Source: Paraburkholderia tuberum STM678 (lineage in GTDB: Bacteria; Pseudomonadota; Gammaproteobacteria; Burkholderiales; Burkholderiaceae). Taken from it: 64,000 bases of DNA. Both the position numbers and the translations under genes were made by a program. Positions 8,762-17,043 of this stretch are shown here, piece by piece (the stretch's first letter is position 1; every line of letters begins with the position of its first letter). The stretch is from the NCBI RefSeq assembly GCF_902833905.1, contig NZ_CADFGP010000021.1, forward strand, positions 62,001 through 126,000. Direction: 5' to 3'. The notes beneath the pieces were generated by a model, which saw nothing but the letters and a program-made list of their open reading frames with translations, had not been told where the DNA came from and searched no databases.

Positions 8762-9466
8762 TCACTCGTCCGCCAAAAAATTCGGATGACTTGTGCGGAT
8801 CTGATCGATCTGACTCAGCGTCCCCGACAGATGCTTGCGTAGCGCTGCCTGCGCCGCCTCGACATCGCCTTTGTCGATCGCATCGACGATCTCGGTGTGA
8901 TCGCGCACGACCGCTATCGTCTTGCCCTCCACCGGCAGATTCAGGCGCCGCAGCCGGTCGATATGGCCGCTCAACCTACGCACCAGATCCCATAGCTGCG
9001 GCACGCCGGCCGCCTCGTACATCTGCCGATGAAACGCCTGATCGAGCAGCGAGAACTGCTCGTAGTTCTTCAGGTCGAGCACTTCCGTTTGCCGCGCGAT
9101 CGTCAGGCGCAGTTCAGCGATCAGCGTGGCGTCGTGCTGCTCCGCGAGCGTGCGCACCACTTCGAGTTCAATCGAGCGGCGCAGGAAATGCGCCTGCAGC
9201 GCGGACGTCACGTTGATCTGACTGACGACCGTCGCGTGCTGCGGATAGATGTCGACGAGACCTTCCTCGCCGAGCTTCATCAGCGCGTCGCGCACGGGCG
9301 TCTGGCTGAGCCCGTAGCGGTTCGCCAGCTCGGTGCGCGACAGCACCGTACCCGGCGTGAGTTCGAGGGAAAGGATCATTTCGCGCAGTCGTTCGAATAC
9401 TTGCGGCGCGGCGTGGCGGGAGCGGTCGAGCCGGGTTACCGTCGACGAATGAGCGTGGTTTTTCAT
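8762..9466 (-). CDS. GntR-family regulator, FCD subfamily
   Basis: About 234 residues. The N-terminal winged HTH includes LSRTELANRYGLSQTPVRDA, and the all-helical FCD ligand domain spans roughly residues 100-225 with the expected DQAFHRQMYEAAG and RDHTEIVDAI. FCD regulators commonly repress sugar-acid catabolic genes. Its position, divergent from a glucarate-dehydratase-like gene, fits that role. The ATG at 9466 gives the normal family length. Upstream in-frame starts would add about 49 poorly conserved residues. Confidence 0.9.
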   Translation of the reverse strand: MKNHAHSSTVTRLDRSRHAAPQVFERLREMILSLELTPGTVLSRTELANRYGLSQTPVRDALMKLGEEGLVDIYPQHATVVSQINVTSALQAHFLRRSIELEVVRTLAEQHDATLIAELRLTIARQTEVLDLKNYEQFSLLDQAFHRQMYEAAGVPQLWDLVRRLSGHIDRLRRLNLPVEGKTIAVVRDHTEIVDAIDKGDVEAAQAALRKHLSGTLSQIDQIRTSHPNFLADE

Positions 9467-9609
9467 GGCAGAAACTGAAGCATGGAAGCAGGCGTGACCC
9501 GGCATGGCGGTCCGCTGAGGCACTAGTACTATAGCCGACGCGCGCCCCTTCCAGCGGGCTTGCGAGCGGAATTCCGCGAGAAGTGCAGATGGGTATTTAC
9601 CCCAGTAAC

Positions 9610-9627
9610 GCACTAATACATTAGTGC
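9610..9627. promoter_or_regulatory. Perfect 18-bp palindrome, likely GntR operator
   Basis: GCACTAAT-AC-ATTAGTGC is an exact inverted repeat in the divergent region between the GntR gene and the dehydratase gene, 30 bp before the proposed dehydratase start. Its size and symmetry fit an FCD-type GntR dimer site. Confidence 0.65.
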
Positions 9628-9656
9628 TTTACCATCCGTCCCATCAAACTCTTCTT

Positions 9657-10946
9657 ATGCCGAATGCCATCATGACTCGCGACATCACCATCACGCAGGT
9701 GCGCATCACCCCGATCGCCTTCCGCGACGGCCCGCTGCTCAACGCCGCCGGAATCCACGAACCTTGGGCGCTGCGCGCCATCGTCGAGCTGGAGACGAGC
9801 GACGGCCGCGTCGGCATCTCCGAGACTTATGGCGACGAACCGATGCTGCGCGTGCTCGAACAGGCGAAGTCGCTGGTGACCGGCCTGTCGCCGTTCGACC
9901 TCAATCGCATGGAAGAGCGCGTGCGAGCGTCGATCAAGGCGAGCCCGGGCGCGGTCGAATTCGAACTCGCGCCCGGCTCGCACTCGGCGAAGAACGCGCC
10001 GAAAGTCATCAGCACGCTCGAAGTCGCGATGCTCGATCTGCAAGGGCAGATCGTCGGCGCGCCGGTCGTCGACCTGCTCGGCGGCAAGGTGCGCGACGCC
10101 GTGCCCTACAGCGCCTATCTGTTCTTCAAATACGCCGAGCACGTCGACAAGCCCTATGCGCCCGATGCCTGGGGCGAAGGCCTGAGCCCCGAGCAGATCG
10201 TCGCGCAGGCGCGTCGAATGATCGAGCTGTATGGCTTCCAGAGCATCAAGCTGAAGGGCGGCGTGTTCGAACCGGCACACGAAATCGCGTGCATGCGCGC
10301 GCTGCATCAGGCGTTCCCCGGCGTGCCGCTGCGCCTCGACCCGAACGCCAACTGGACGCTCGAAACGAGCATCGCGGCGGCACCGGAACTCGACGAGCTG
10401 CTCGAGTACTACGAAGACCCGTGCCCGGGTCTCGAAGGAATGGCCGAACTGGCGAAGCACACGCGCCTGCCGCTCGCGACCAACATGGTCATCACGACGA
10501 TGGAAGATTTCCGGCGCGGCGCCGAGATGGGTTCGGTCAAGGTCCTGCTGTCGGATCACCACTACTGGGGCGGCCTGCGCGCGACGCAGACGCTCGCGCG
10601 CATGTGCAAGCTGTGGGATCTCGGCATGTCGATGCACTCGAACTCGCACCTCGGCATCAGCCTGATGGCGATGACGCACGTCGCGGCAAGCATCCCCAAC
10701 CTGACCTATGCGTGCGACACGCATTACCCGTGGCAGGAGGAAGAAGTCATCAAGGGCGGCCGCGTGACGTTCGACGACGGCTCGGTGCGCGTGCCCACCA
10801 CGCCGGGCCTCGGCGTCGAGCTCGACCGCAAGCGGCTCGCCGAACTGCATGCGCAGTATCTGTCGTGCGGCGTGCGCAATCGCGATGACCTCTCGCAGAT
10901 GCGCAAGTACGAGCCGGGCTTCACCGGCAAGAATCCGCGCTTTTAA
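9657..10946 (+). CDS. gudD: Glucarate dehydratase-like enolase-superfamily enzyme
   Basis: About 429 residues in the mandelate racemase/enolase fold. The glucarate-dehydratase order of motifs is visible: SIKLKGG (Lys-x-Lys base), RLDPNANW, EYYEDPCPG, LPLATNMVIT, LLSDHHYWGG and SMHSNSHLGIS (second catalytic base region). These supply the metal ligands and the bases that remove water from D-glucarate or a related aldarate. The flanking GntR regulator and two MFS transporters support sugar-acid catabolism. A start at 9672 is equally possible because neither ATG has a clear Shine-Dalgarno. The exact aldarate is not proven. Confidence 0.8.
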   Translation: MPNAIMTRDITITQVRITPIAFRDGPLLNAAGIHEPWALRAIVELETSDGRVGISETYGDEPMLRVLEQAKSLVTGLSPFDLNRMEERVRASIKASPGAVEFELAPGSHSAKNAPKVISTLEVAMLDLQGQIVGAPVVDLLGGKVRDAVPYSAYLFFKYAEHVDKPYAPDAWGEGLSPEQIVAQARRMIELYGFQSIKLKGGVFEPAHEIACMRALHQAFPGVPLRLDPNANWTLETSIAAAPELDELLEYYEDPCPGLEGMAELAKHTRLPLATNMVITTMEDFRRGAEMGSVKVLLSDHHYWGGLRATQTLARMCKLWDLGMSMHSNSHLGISLMAMTHVAASIPNLTYACDTHYPWQEEEVIKGGRVTFDDGSVRVPTTPGLGVELDRKRLAELHAQYLSCGVRNRDDLSQMRKYEPGFTGKNPRF

Positions 10947-11017
10947 CTCCCGCTTCCAATCCGCGCCTACGAGCCCTGCGACGCGCAACGCGCGTCGCCA
11001 TCGAAGGAGACAACCCC

Positions 11018-12346
11018 ATGAGTAGCCCGATTGCCGACACGGCGCGGCCCGAGCGCGCCGGCGCGCTGGCGAGCGCGGTGCGCAAGATCAAATGGCGCGT
11101 GCTGCCGCTGTTCGTCGTGATGTTCATCGTCAACTACATCGATCGCGTGAACATCGGCTTCGTGCGCCAGCATCTGAGCGCCGATCTGGGCATCGGGGCG
11201 GCGGCCTATGGGCTCGGCGCGGGGCTCTTCTTCATCAGCTACGCGATCTTCGAAGTGCCGTCGAACATCCTGCTGCAGCGCTACGGCGCGAAGCTGTGGC
11301 TCGCGCGCATCATGCTCACGTGGGGGCTGGCCGCGGCCGGCATGGCGTTCGTGCGCGGCGAGACGTCGTTCTACGCGATGCGGCTCCTGCTCGGCGCGGC
11401 CGAAGCGGGCTTCTTTCCCGGCGTCATCTACTACTTCACGCAATGGCTGCCGAGCAACGAGCGCGGCAAGGCGATGGCGATCTTCCTGAGCGGCTCGGCG
11501 CTCGCGTCGGTGCTGTCCGGGCCGATCTCCGGCGGGCTGATGCTGATCGAAGGCGCGGGGCTGCGCGGCTGGCAGTGGATGTTCATCATCGAAGGCATGT
11601 TCTCGGTCGTGCTCGCGGGCTTCATCCTGCTGTGGCTCGACTCGAAGCCGCGCGACGCCGCCTGGCTCACCCGCGCCGAGCAGGACGCCTTGCTCGATGC
11701 GGTCGACGAAGAGCAACGCCAGCGCGCCGCCGCGCACCCGGTCAAGCCATCGATAGGCGCGTTGCTGCGCGATCCGCAAATCCTGATCTTTTGCCTGATC
11801 TACTTCGCGGTATCGCTGACCATCTACGGCGCGACCTTCTGGCTGCCCAGCATCATCCGCAAGATGGGCCATTTCAACGATTTCCAGGTCGGCCTGTACA
11901 ACTCGATTCCGTGGCTGATCTCGATCGCGGCGATGTATCTGTTCGCGATGCTCGCGGCGCGCTTCAAGTTCCAGCAGGCGTGGGTCGCGTGCGTGCTGCT
12001 GATCGCCGCGCTCGGCATGTATGCGGCCGGCCAGGGCGGCCCGGCGTTTTCGTTCGTCGCGATCTGCTTTGCGGCGATCGGCTTCAAGGCCGCCTCGTCA
12101 CTGTTCTGGGTGATCCCGCAGGGCTATCTCGACGCGCGGATTTCCGCCGCGGTGCTGGCGCTGATCAACTCGATCGGCAACCTCGGCGGCTTCGTCGCGC
12201 CAGCGGCCTTCGGCTTCCTCGAACAGAAGACCGGCTCGATCGAGGGCGGCCTCATCGGACTCGCGGTGATGTCGGTGGTGGCCGCCGGGGTCGTGTTCTT
12301 CTCCCGCATGAGCCCGCGCGAAGGAGTGCCCGCCTCCGCGCATTGA
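11018..12346 (+). CDS. MFS transporter, anion:cation symporter family (tartrate-like)
   Basis: A 442-residue protein with about 12 hydrophobic segments. It carries the ACS-family start NYIDRVNIGFV and an MFS loop motif RYGAKLWLAR. The pattern of YDRVN followed by EAGFFPGVIYYFTQW is typical of tartrate/phthalate-type carriers. GAAGGAGA stands 7-8 nt before the ATG. It is the second gene of the aldarate operon and probably brings in the organic acid used by the dehydratase. Confidence 0.85.
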   Translation: MSSPIADTARPERAGALASAVRKIKWRVLPLFVVMFIVNYIDRVNIGFVRQHLSADLGIGAAAYGLGAGLFFISYAIFEVPSNILLQRYGAKLWLARIMLTWGLAAAGMAFVRGETSFYAMRLLLGAAEAGFFPGVIYYFTQWLPSNERGKAMAIFLSGSALASVLSGPISGGLMLIEGAGLRGWQWMFIIEGMFSVVLAGFILLWLDSKPRDAAWLTRAEQDALLDAVDEEQRQRAAAHPVKPSIGALLRDPQILIFCLIYFAVSLTIYGATFWLPSIIRKMGHFNDFQVGLYNSIPWLISIAAMYLFAMLAARFKFQQAWVACVLLIAALGMYAAGQGGPAFSFVAICFAAIGFKAASSLFWVIPQGYLDARISAAVLALINSIGNLGGFVAPAAFGFLEQKTGSIEGGLIGLAVMSVVAAGVVFFSRMSPREGVPASAH

Positions 12347-12398
12347 CTGCATCGAACAACCGTATAGACACCATTTGCAGAAACCTTGAGGAGACACG

Positions 12399-13688
12399 AT
12401 GAAAACGATAGAAGCCACGACGGCCGCCGCACGCACGGCCGTCGGACGATACCGATGGACCATCTGCGCGATGATCTTCGCCGCGACGACGATCAACTAC
12501 ATGGATCGTCAGATGCTCGGGCTGCTCGCGCCGCTGCTGCAAAAGGATATCGGCTGGAGCCAGGTGCAGTACGCGCAGACCGTGATGGTGTTTACGGTCG
12601 CCTATGCGGTGGGTCTCGCGATCTTCGGCCGCATCGCGGATCGCGTCAGCACGAAGAAGGTCTACGGCAGCGCGATGGCGCTGTGGAGTCTCGCGGCGAT
12701 GCTCCACGCGGTGGCATCGACCGTGCCGGGCTTCGCGGCCGTGCGCGGTCTGCTCGGCTTCAGCGAGGCGGCCAATTTTCCGGTTGCGATCCGCACTACC
12801 GCCACGTGGTTTCCGAAGAAGGAACGCGCGCTAGCGACGGGCTTCTGGAACATGGGCGCGACGATCGGCGGCATCGTGGCGCCGGCCTTCGTGCCGATCG
12901 CTGCCGTGATGTGGGGCTGGCGCGCGACGTTCATCGCGGGCGGCGCGACCGGTTTCATCTGGCTGGCGGTGTGGATGCTCGTTTATCGGCAGCCTTCGGA
13001 GCATCCGTCGGTGTCGAAGGAAGAACTCGACTACATCAATGCGGATCGCGAGGAAGTCGTCGAGCAGAAAGTCGGCTGGTTGTCGGTGCTCAAGTACCGC
13101 GAAACGTGGGCGTTCGTCTTCGGCAAGCTGCTGACCGATCCGGTGTGGTGGTTCTATCTGTTCTGGCTGCCCAAGTGGCTCAATGAGTCGCGCCATATCG
13201 ACATCGGCAACATGGGCCTGCCGCTGATCGCTATCTATACGATGTCATCGGTCGGCAGCGTGGCGGGTGGCTGGCTGTCGTCGCGTTTGATGGCCCGCAC
13301 CAACAGGCCGAATTTCGCGCGCAAGCTCACGATGCTCATTTGTGCATTGTGCGTGGTGCCGATCGCAACGTTGTCGTATTTCCAGAGCCTGTGGTGGGCG
13401 GTCTTCGCCGTTGGTCTCGCGGCAGCGGCGCACCAGGGCTGGTCGGCGAACCTCGTCACGACCGTCGGCGACGTGTTTCCGAAGCGGCTGGTCGGCACGG
13501 TGGTCGGTATCGGCGGCGTGGCGGGGATGGTCGGTTCGTTCTTCTTTTCCGGCGTGATCGGCGAGACCTTGCAGCGCACCGGGCAGTATTGGGCGCTCTT
13601 TACGGTCGGCGCGTCGGCGTATCTGGTTGCGCTGGGCATCATTCATCTGTTGATGCCGCGGATGACGACGGTCAAGTTGCGCGATTGA
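12399..13688 (+). CDS. MFS transporter, ExuT-like hexuronate family
   Basis: A 429-residue, 12-helix MFS carrier with TINYMDRQMLGLLAP at helix 1, EAANFPVAIRTTATWFP in the family's helix 4-5 region, and a long central loop. These are features of hexuronate/galactonate (ExuT/DgoT) carriers. AGGAGA precedes the ATG. It follows the tartrate-like carrier by 52 bp. Two carriers with one dehydratase suggest either two substrates or uptake plus efflux. Confidence 0.85.
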   Translation: MKTIEATTAAARTAVGRYRWTICAMIFAATTINYMDRQMLGLLAPLLQKDIGWSQVQYAQTVMVFTVAYAVGLAIFGRIADRVSTKKVYGSAMALWSLAAMLHAVASTVPGFAAVRGLLGFSEAANFPVAIRTTATWFPKKERALATGFWNMGATIGGIVAPAFVPIAAVMWGWRATFIAGGATGFIWLAVWMLVYRQPSEHPSVSKEELDYINADREEVVEQKVGWLSVLKYRETWAFVFGKLLTDPVWWFYLFWLPKWLNESRHIDIGNMGLPLIAIYTMSSVGSVAGGWLSSRLMARTNRPNFARKLTMLICALCVVPIATLSYFQSLWWAVFAVGLAAAAHQGWSANLVTTVGDVFPKRLVGTVVGIGGVAGMVGSFFFSGVIGETLQRTGQYWALFTVGASAYLVALGIIHLLMPRMTTVKLRD

Positions 13689-13708
13689 GGTAACGCTGGC
13701 GGGTGAAA

Positions 13709-13749
13709 GGGCGAGGGGACGTGGCACGGATAACTGGCGTCCCCCGCCC
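13709..13749 (+). terminator. Hairpin after the aldarate operon
   Basis: GGGCGAGGGGACG (13709-13721) pairs with CGTCCCCCGCCC (13738-13749) with one bulge and a 16-nt loop, 21 bp after the last operon gene. There is no long T-run, so it may be a Rho-dependent or processing structure. Confidence 0.4.
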
Positions 13750-13754
13750 TTGCA

Positions 13755-13877
13755 ATGATGCTTCCTGCTGAACTTTTGGAGCGCGAGCGCAACGAAGAAG
13801 TGTCAGAAGCAACGGGCGAGCATCTGTTGCATACTCTCAACGCGCTATCCCGCATCAGCGAAATCCTTGGACCCTGA
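13755..13877 (+). CDS. Possible 40-residue protein
   Basis: A short frame with two adjacent ATG codons encodes a compact, Glu/Leu-rich amphipathic peptide (starts MMLPAELLERERN, ends SEILGP). There is no Shine-Dalgarno and no known family. It lies just before the substrate-binding-protein-like gene. Low support. Confidence 0.22.
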   Translation: MMLPAELLERERNEEVSEATGEHLLHTLNALSRISEILGP

Positions 13878-13916
13878 GACTTCGCTCGCCCCAACGCCAT
13901 CGCCACGAGAGCCGTT

Positions 13917-14651
13917 ATGACCATCGATCCCTCCGTCGTCGCCGCATTCACGCCCACGGGCAAGCTGCGCGCGTCGATCAATCTCGGCAACCCAATCCTC
14001 GCCAATCGTCACGCCGACTCCGGCGAGCCGTTCGGCGTATCGATCGATCTCGCGCGCGCGTTCGCCGCGAAACTGGGCGTCGAACTGGAGCTGGTCGTCT
14101 TCGATACGGCCGGCAAATCGGTGCAGGCCGTCGGCGAGGAGCGCGCGGATTTCGGCTTCTTCGCGATCGATCCGTTGCGCGGCGAGACGATCGCGTTCAC
14201 AGCGCCGTATGTGTTGATCGAAGGCTTCTACCTGGTGCGCGACGACTCGCCGGTACGCTCGAATCAGGATGTGGATCAGGCGCACAACCGGGTCGTCGTC
14301 GGCACAGGCAGTGCATACGATCTGTTTCTGACGCGCGAGCTGAAATCCGCGCAAATCGTGCGCGCGCCGAGCTCGCCGAGCGTTGTGCCGACGTTTATCG
14401 AGCAGCATCTGGAAGTGGCGGCAGGCGTGAAGCAGCAACTCGAGGCCGATGCGAAGCTAACTCCCGGTCTGCGGTTGCTAGACGAGCGCTTCATGGTGAT
14501 CCGGCAGGCGATGGGTGTGCCGAAGAGCCGCGGCGAAGCGGCGGCTCACGCGCTGCGTTCGTTTGTCGAAGAGGTGAAGGCCTCGGGCTTGGTGGCGCAA
14601 TCGCTCGCGCGGCACAAGATCGCGGGAGCGTCGGTTGCGCCTGCGGCGTAG
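13917..14651 (+). CDS. Solute-binding-protein-like protein without signal peptide
   Basis: The 244-residue chain matches the bacterial amino-acid-type periplasmic binding fold (SBP family 3). LRASINLGNPILA begins the first lobe, GEPFGVSIDLARAFAAKLG and ADFGFFAIDPLRGETIAFT follow, and VVVGTGSAYDLFLTREL opens the second lobe. The chain starts almost directly at the domain. I see no signal peptide and no better upstream start, so it may act in the cytoplasm. No permease or ATPase gene is adjacent. Confidence 0.75.
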   Translation: MTIDPSVVAAFTPTGKLRASINLGNPILANRHADSGEPFGVSIDLARAFAAKLGVELELVVFDTAGKSVQAVGEERADFGFFAIDPLRGETIAFTAPYVLIEGFYLVRDDSPVRSNQDVDQAHNRVVVGTGSAYDLFLTRELKSAQIVRAPSSPSVVPTFIEQHLEVAAGVKQQLEADAKLTPGLRLLDERFMVIRQAMGVPKSRGEAAAHALRSFVEEVKASGLVAQSLARHKIAGASVAPAA

Positions 14652-14711
14652 CGGGCCGCACGAACCCGACACCGCGTAGCTTTCGAAGCTGCTGGCATAG
14701 CAGATACGCGA

Positions 14712-14736
14712 GGCCGCGCGATGCTTCGGCGCGGCC
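14712..14736. terminator. Hairpin between convergent genes
   Basis: GGCCGCGC / GCGCGGCC makes a perfect 8-bp stem with a 9-nt loop in the gap between genes ending at 14651 (+) and 14759 (-). There is no T-run. It may be a bidirectional terminator. Confidence 0.35.
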
Positions 14737-14758
14737 CCGCCACCACCTTCAGCGACGC

Positions 14759-15175
14759 TCAAACGAGCGTAGTCTGCACATCCACATTACCGCGCAACGC
14801 CTTCGAATACGGGCAGGTCAGATGCGCTCGCTCGATCAACCCGTGCGCCACGTCACGCTCGACACCGGGAAGACTGACGAACAGACGCGCCTGAAGGAAA
14901 TAAGCGCCATCGGTGGTGCCGAGATCGATCTCCGCATCGACGCTGGTATCGGCCGGCAACGACAGGTGCAACGCGCGCGCCGCCAGCCCGAGTGCGCCGA
15001 TGAAACACGCCGACCAGCCCGCGCCGAGCAACTGCTCGGGATTCGTTCCACCCCCCGAGGTGCCGGGCGGCGACAGCTTGATGTCGAGACGGCCGTCCGA
15101 GCTGCGCGCGGCGCCTTCGCGGCCGCCGGTCGTATGGGTTTTGCCGGTGTACAGCACTTCTTCGATGCGGGTCAT
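14759..15175 (-). CDS. ohr: Organic hydroperoxide resistance protein (Ohr)
   Basis: 138 residues of the OsmC/Ohr fold. The two redox cysteines are in GWSACFIGAL and HLTCPYSKALRGN, and TNPEQLLGAGW matches the Ohr subgroup. The enzyme reduces organic peroxides with dihydrolipoyl or thioredoxin-type electron donors in the cytoplasm. No MarR-type OhrR gene is adjacent. Length is normal for the family. Confidence 0.92.
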   Translation of the reverse strand: MTRIEEVLYTGKTHTTGGREGAARSSDGRLDIKLSPPGTSGGGTNPEQLLGAGWSACFIGALGLAARALHLSLPADTSVDAEIDLGTTDGAYFLQARLFVSLPGVERDVAHGLIERAHLTCPYSKALRGNVDVQTTLV

Positions 15176-15408
15176 GGTGGCTTACTCCTGTTGATCCAGT
15201 GATATTCAGGTCTGCAAATCCGGGCTCGAACTTGCGGTGCACATATTTGAACGCGCCGACGTATCTCGCATGTGTCTGGATCAGCGGGTTTGGTAAGCGC
15301 ACGTATCCCCGGGCAGCGCGGATACATTGCGATACAAGGAGCGGCAAACGGGAGCCGGGCGGAGCGCGGCGCGACAACTCACGCGCGCCATCGCGCCCGT
15401 CGCTTCAT

Positions 15409-16713
15409 TCAGCGACGCCGGTCGAAATACCGCCGCAACAGATAGTTCGCGGTCGAGCCATGCAGCAGCACCGATAACACGATCGCATCGAGCACGGCGG
15501 GCAGCAGCGGCGTCATCGCGCCACGCACGTATTCGAGGCCGAACATCAGGTAGTAAAACGCGCCGACGCCGCGAATCCCCATCCACGCCATCAGATGCCG
15601 CTGGCTATTGTCGATGCGCGCACCCATCATCGCGACGACGACGGACAGCGGCCGCGCGACGAAAAACAGAAACACCGCGGGCAACACGGCGCGCAGATCG
15701 AACATCTCGCGCCAGTGCGCGGACACGACGCAGCCGATGATCAGCATCAGCGACAACTCCGCGAGTCGCTCCATTTCGCGCATGAAGCCCATCATCGATT
15801 CGGCGAGGACCGCATGCGCCATTTCTGGATCCCGGGCGACATCGACCTGTTCGCCGTGCTGCACCTCGTCGAGCACTTCCGAGGGATTCTTGTCGCCCGT
15901 CGCGCGCAGTTCCTCGTGACGGACGGCGACGCCCGCCACGAACACCGCGACGAACGCATACGCGTGCAGCAGCAGCGACGCGCCGTACGACGTCGACATC
16001 AGGCCTAGCGCGAGAAACCCGTCGAGACCGATCGCTTCGCCGTAGCGGGTGCGCAGAAAAAAGATCGCGCGCGCGAACACGATCGCAAACACGCAACCGA
16101 TCACGAGCGCACTGACGATCCCCCACAGCACCGAGCCGACGAAATGCACGCCACTGCCCGAGCCGAACAGTCTCGCGCCGGCAAGCGTCAGTCCCAGCAC
16201 CGCAAACGGATAGGCGGCACCGTCGTTCAGGCCGCCTTCACCCGACAACGCGAACCGCACGGGCTCGTCGTCGCCAGCTTGCGTCACGCGCAGCTCGTTG
16301 GCGAGCACCGGGTCGGTCGGTGCGAGCGCGGCCGCGAGGAACAACGCCGCGCCGTCCGCGCGTCCGGTCACCAAAGCGGTGAAGCCGAACATCAAGGCGA
16401 CGGTGAAGAGCATCGCCGGGCCGCCGAGCCGCAGCGGCAACAACCACAGCGGATTGCGCAGCCGCACGCGCAGATGCATGCCGATCGAAAACAACGACAC
16501 GACGAGCCCGACTTCAGCCAGCATCGCGAGCAACGCGGTATTGCGGAGCAGATCGACCCCGACGAGCCCGGACACGGCCGGCCCGACCGCCACGCCGACC
16601 AGCAGATAGATCATCGCGCCGGTCAGCGGCAAGCGGCGGATCGGCCCGCGCGCGACGGCCATGAACGTGAGCAGCGCGCCGATCAGCAGGAACCAGACCG
16701 GTTCGTCCTTCAT
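15409..16713 (-). CDS. CPA1-type Na+(cation)/H+ antiporter
   Basis: A 434-residue membrane protein with about 12 hydrophobic segments. APTDPVLANELRV and SGEGGLNDGAAYPF are the paired motifs of monovalent cation:proton antiporters, carrying the exchange-site Asp residues. The C-terminus is short with no TrkA_C domain. It probably exchanges Na+ or K+ for protons at the inner membrane for pH and salt homeostasis. Confidence 0.87.
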   Translation of the reverse strand: MKDEPVWFLLIGALLTFMAVARGPIRRLPLTGAMIYLLVGVAVGPAVSGLVGVDLLRNTALLAMLAEVGLVVSLFSIGMHLRVRLRNPLWLLPLRLGGPAMLFTVALMFGFTALVTGRADGAALFLAAALAPTDPVLANELRVTQAGDDEPVRFALSGEGGLNDGAAYPFAVLGLTLAGARLFGSGSGVHFVGSVLWGIVSALVIGCVFAIVFARAIFFLRTRYGEAIGLDGFLALGLMSTSYGASLLLHAYAFVAVFVAGVAVRHEELRATGDKNPSEVLDEVQHGEQVDVARDPEMAHAVLAESMMGFMREMERLAELSLMLIIGCVVSAHWREMFDLRAVLPAVFLFFVARPLSVVVAMMGARIDNSQRHLMAWMGIRGVGAFYYLMFGLEYVRGAMTPLLPAVLDAIVLSVLLHGSTANYLLRRYFDRRR

Positions 16714-16764
16714 GGCGGAATCGCGAGCACGCGCGGCGGTGGCGGCAGCCGGGCCGCGTCGCCG

Positions 16765-16951
16765 CTAGCGCGCACTGCTCGCGCCATGCCGGCGGCGCTG
16801 TCCGTGCTGAACCGCGGCCTGGTTCGCGCGCCCCGCATGTTCACGGTTCGCCTGGTCGCGGCTCAGCTCGCCGGGCGCCTTGCGCGCAGACGACGCCACT
16901 GGCAACACCCGACATCGCGGCGATGGCAAGGCGCTGTACAACCTTGTTCAT
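16765..16951 (-). pseudogene. Frameshifted small secreted protein
   Basis: ATG at 16951 with GAGGGG about 7 nt upstream opens MNKVVQRLAIAAMSGVASG and then VVCAQG, a good signal peptide. That frame runs out at a TGA soon afterwards. The next frame, joined at the CAAGGCGCCC stretch, continues as APGELSRDQANREHAGRANQ and on to a TAG at 16765, with plausible composition. Joining the two frames gives one small secreted protein. A 2-bp loss or 1-bp gain at this GC-rich run would explain the break, and sequencing error cannot be excluded. Confidence 0.5.
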
Positions 16952-17043
16952 GAGCGACCCCTCGGTTCGGACCAGCTGGAATGCACTGTCCGTTCCGTTG
17001 CAAGCCGCGTTCCTCGCCTGAGGCGTGAGCGTGCCGATCGCCC

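Noticed and set aside
9621..10988. 455-codon minus-strand frame opposite the dehydratase gene
   Set aside because: The opposite strand carries enolase-superfamily motifs. This frame is Arg/Ala/His-rich noise.
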